Source: Xiphophorus maculatus
Taxonomy: Eukaryota > Chordata > Actinopteri > Cyprinodontiformes > Poeciliidae
Assembly: GCF_002775205.1 (NCBI RefSeq)
Contig: NC_036459.1
Location: 17,158,312-17,222,311 of the forward strand
DNA: 64,000 nucleotides
Direction of reading: 5' to 3'
How positions within the stretch are numbered: the first letter of the stretch is position 1; each line of letters begins with the position of its first letter. The position numbers and the translations under genes were made by a program. Below, piece by piece: positions 62,501-64,000 of the stretch. The notes beneath the pieces were generated by a model that saw only the letters and a program-made list of their open reading frames with translations, was not told where the DNA came from and searched no databases.

Positions 62501-63956
62501 TTACCTGGCCGCCGTCCCCCACTGCCCCTGCTGACTTTCATTTCTGCTTAGGCTCACAACCAAGACCATTAAAGCAGCGGCGTAGATTTTACAGGATAAA
62601 CTTTCAGCACTGAATGCAGCGAATGCACACCACACTCTCTCATTATATATCTATACCCCACGGCGGAGCGCCGCTATTCAATCATGCACCTCTGTGGTCC
62701 TATTTTAGGCAAATAATTGTCACCTTTTGTTAATGCGTCTTATTATAATGACTGTGTGGGACAGACAGTTATTCATTAGCAGAAGAAGAAGCTAAATAAA
62801 AATGTGTGAGGAGCGGACTGCAACAGACAACAGCCTCAGGCGGCTTGGCCACAGCTGTCAGTCATAAATACTAGAGGAACAATTGCTGGGCAAGTTTGGT
62901 CCGCCAAAGAGTTGGAGTGGGTCAGAGCAAAGACGGCAATTCAGTTCAGTTCAATTTAATTCAGTTTAATTCAGTTCAATTTAATTCAGTTCAGTTCAAT
63001 TTAATTCAGTTTAATTCAGTTCAGTTCAATTTAATTCAGTTTAATTCAGTTCAATTTAATTCAGTTCAGTTCAATTTAATTTAATCCAGTTCAATTTAAT
63101 TTAGTTTAATTCAGTTTAGTTCAATTTAATTCAGTTTAATTCAGTTCAGTTCAATTTAATTCAGTTCATATCAATTCAGTTCAGATCAATTCCGTTCAAT
63201 TCAATACTGAACTTCAGATCAGTTCAGTTCCAGTTAATTCAGTTTAGTTCAATTTAATTCAGCTCAGTTCAGTTTAGTTCTGTTCAGTTCAGTTAAAGCA
63301 TAAGTTATGTATAGGACAATGAAATATTGTCATAACTGATCTCATCCCAGTATCTTCGTGGAGTTGCTGTTCATGCTTCAGCTTTCAGCACCAGCTGATC
63401 TAAATAAAGTTGCCCAGAGAGTTTTGTCCTGCAGGTAAGATATTACCTGCTTCCACCTCCTGAAGAATTCCTCTCAGCCGAAGCTTCAGTGGTCAGACAT
63501 GAACTTGGAGCAGCAGGAACTTGAAGTGCATTGCGTTTTGTATTTAGGCCTCTTGCTAAAACAAAGTCTGCTATTTTGGAAGGCGAAGCAGCATTGACAG
63601 ATGGTCTGTTAAGCCATTTCTGAGCAGCAGTTGGTTTCAGCCAAGCAGGCTGGTATTATATTTCACAGAACAGAAAAGTACATGCACACAAATATTTGCG
63701 AGGAATCAACTGTTTTTTGTGGGGGGAGGGAGTTTCAGCTCTAACGTGTCTGGGGACATTTGTTTTTTTTTTTTTGTTCCTGTCCAGTTTCTTTTTCAGC
63801 TCAGTTCAAACGTGAAACGCCTTCTTCTCTTTTCTTTGTTCCCTGTCGGCTTGGCAGACGAAGACCCACGGGCCCAGCTTCACTCGGATCCACGCGCCGT
63901 GGCCCGTGTTGTGTAGAGAGGCCGAGTTTCTCAAGATTAAAGTTCCCACCAAGCAG
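53559..63956 (+). CDS. ano2: Anoctamin (TMEM16) calcium-activated chloride channel, ANO1/ANO2 type; N-terminal exons only
   Basis: Two certain exons: 53,559-53,948 (130 codons) and 63,858-63,956 (33 codons), both phase 0, with acceptors TTTTCACAG and CTTGGCAG and donors GAG|GTGGGT and CAG|GTGAGA. They encode the cytosolic anoctamin dimerisation domain: [45 protein letters not shown], then [21 protein letters not shown]. These match ANO1 and ANO2, dimeric plasma-membrane Cl- channels. SIVSNG and [10 protein letters not shown] favour ANO2; TKTHG and [10 protein letters not shown] resemble ANO1, so the symbol is tentative. The intron between them is 9.9 kb. The transmembrane part lies beyond the window. 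See the separate entries for the two possible 5' ends. Confidence 0.85.
55807..55950. repeat. Degenerate interspersed repeat, copy 2
   Basis: Partner of 26,515-26,660. Shared words include GATCATTCA, AGAAATCCAGCTCAGTGGGA and GAAAGGAGATGA. It lies in the 9.9-kb anoctamin intron. Confidence 0.45.
56823..57200. repeat. Diverged tandem repeat, about 193-bp unit, two copies
   Basis: The anchor CAGGATTGTCTCATTCCT occurs at 56,869 and 57,062, 193 bp apart, preceded in both by a TTAGCAGCTA block and followed by an AT-rich stretch and a CTAGTAAC/GGTAACT-like word. It lies in the anoctamin intron. It is distinct in sequence from the 188-bp repeat at 48-50 kb. Confidence 0.5.
58174..58410. mobile_element. 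MITE family A, copy 4 (5' part)
   Basis: Left terminus TTAAAGGGGCAGTATTATGT, then CATACTGCCATTTTATAGCA, CTTGAAATTGGGCCTGTGTC and AGTCATCACAACATGGCTCC, in the family order. The right terminus was not found before 58,500. Confidence 0.65.
59077..59672. mobile_element. Non-autonomous DNA transposon with ACATTAAAGCTGCARTATG termini
   Basis: A 596-bp element. The left end ACATTAAAGCTGCAGTATGT and the right end, reverse complement ACATTAAAGCTGCAATATGC, form terminal inverted repeats of about 25 bp that continue into AACTTT. The interior contains CCAATCAGAGCCAGGAGGAG and, in reverse orientation, CCTCCTCCTGGCTGTGATTG, so inner arms are also partly inverted. No target duplication and no transposase frame are visible. 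Confidence 0.75.
59690..60092. mobile_element. MITE family A, copy 5 (3' part)
   Basis: Right terminus ATAATACCGCCCCTTTAA (near 60,074-60,091), the reverse complement of the family A left terminus. Internal words TTTGCTAATTGCTGCTGCCG and TTCTCAAACATACATGAGA match the 3' part of copy 1 (TTTGCTAATTGTTGCTGGCT, TTCTCAAACATGCATGAAA). The left end is unclear. Confidence 0.6.
60425..60450. repeat. C-run followed by (CA)n
   Basis: CCCCCCCC then about nine CA units, within an otherwise unremarkable part of the anoctamin intron. Confidence 0.85.
60530..60690. promoter_or_regulatory. Candidate conserved noncoding element in anoctamin intron (speculative)
   Basis: A non-repetitive block with GAGATAATTGGAAATC, GACGCTAATTAACC and AGCTGATTAGGCAG, cores typical of homeodomain sites in developmental enhancers. 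It is called from composition alone; alignment to other fish would decide. Confidence 0.2.
61364..61562. repeat. Minisatellite with ATGCTAAAACAGAAGTT-type unit
   Basis: About ten degenerate 15-18-bp units (ATGCTAAAACAGAGATC, ATGCTAAAGTGGATGGA, ATGCTAATATGAAAGTT and so on). It ends with a short palindromic TTAGCATAGCATA. Confidence 0.8.
62630..62790. promoter_or_regulatory. Candidate conserved noncoding element (speculative)
   Basis: Unique sequence with GGCGGAGCGCCGCTATTCAA, GGCAAATAATTGTCACC and GTTATTCATTAGCAG, about 1.1 kb before an anoctamin exon. Composition resembles an enhancer, with no direct evidence. Confidence 0.2.
62938..63295. repeat. TTCAGTTCAATTTAA minisatellite
   Basis: About 355 bp of intermixed 5-bp steps TTCAG, TTCAA, TTTAA and TTTAG, with a higher-order period near 15-25 bp. 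Frames through it read [10 protein letters not shown] and are not genes. It lies in the last anoctamin intron of the window. Confidence 0.92.
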
Positions 63957-64000
63957 GTGAGACTCAGGTACACCTCTTGACGCAGACCGGATTCTAAAAA

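Noticed and set aside
62896..63084. [10 protein letters not shown] repeat protein
   Set aside because: Translation of the TTCAGTTCAATTTAA minisatellite.

Overview
The window is vertebrate nuclear DNA, almost certainly from a ray-finned (teleost) fish. Coding sequence is in short exons with GT/AG introns that keep phase. Introns are small (many 80-1,000 bp). Intergenic DNA is full of CA/GT microsatellites, tRNA-derived SINEs, Tc1-like relics and short non-autonomous DNA transposons (MITEs). The proteins read as fish orthologues of PTPRZ1/PTPRG, HBP1, PIK3CG and an ANO1/ANO2-type anoctamin. There is no prokaryotic feature, CRISPR array or operon.

Layout. (1) 1-2,890, + strand: the last seven exons of a receptor tyrosine phosphatase, best matched to PTPRZ1, covering the catalytically dead D2 domain and the C-terminal tail. 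(2) 2,891-13,848: about 11 kb of intergenic DNA with a hAT-like MITE, an inverted-repeat element, a 214-bp solo-LTR-like element, and a nearly perfect tandem duplication of about 1.77 kb (9,782-13,313) just downstream of hbp1. (3) 13,849-19,597, - strand: complete hbp1 coding sequence (12 coding exons, 494 codons), with a probable 5' untranslated exon near 20.44 kb. (4) 21.4-37,281, + strand: pik3cg, with a probable 5' untranslated exon ending at 21,577 and 23 coding exons giving 1,121 residues, head-to-head with hbp1. (5) 37,282-42,750: intergenic, with MITEs, Tc1 relics and a 50-bp palindrome. (6) 42,817 to the window end, + strand: the 5' part of an anoctamin gene. There are two possible first-exon sets (42.8 + 47.1 kb, or 50.8 kb), both in phase with the same exon at 53,559-53,948; the next exon is at 63,858-63,956 and the gene runs past the window.

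Functions. The genes are neighbours by descent and do not form a pathway. PIK3CG is the Gbetagamma- and Ras-activated class IB PI3-kinase; HBP1 is an HMG-box repressor; PTPRZ1-type receptors act in glia; ANO1/2 are calcium-activated chloride channels. In human, PIK3CG and HBP1 lie together on 7q22, PTPRZ1 on 7q31 and ANO2 on 12p13, so the window joins blocks that are separate in mammals.

Exon boundaries were set by reading splice sites and checking phase across every junction by hand. Orthology is from recalled family sequences, not from a database search. I found no convincing novel gene system. The points most worth following up are the tandem duplication, the two in-phase anoctamin 5' ends, two pik3cg acceptors lying on dinucleotide repeats, and the MITE families with nested insertions.
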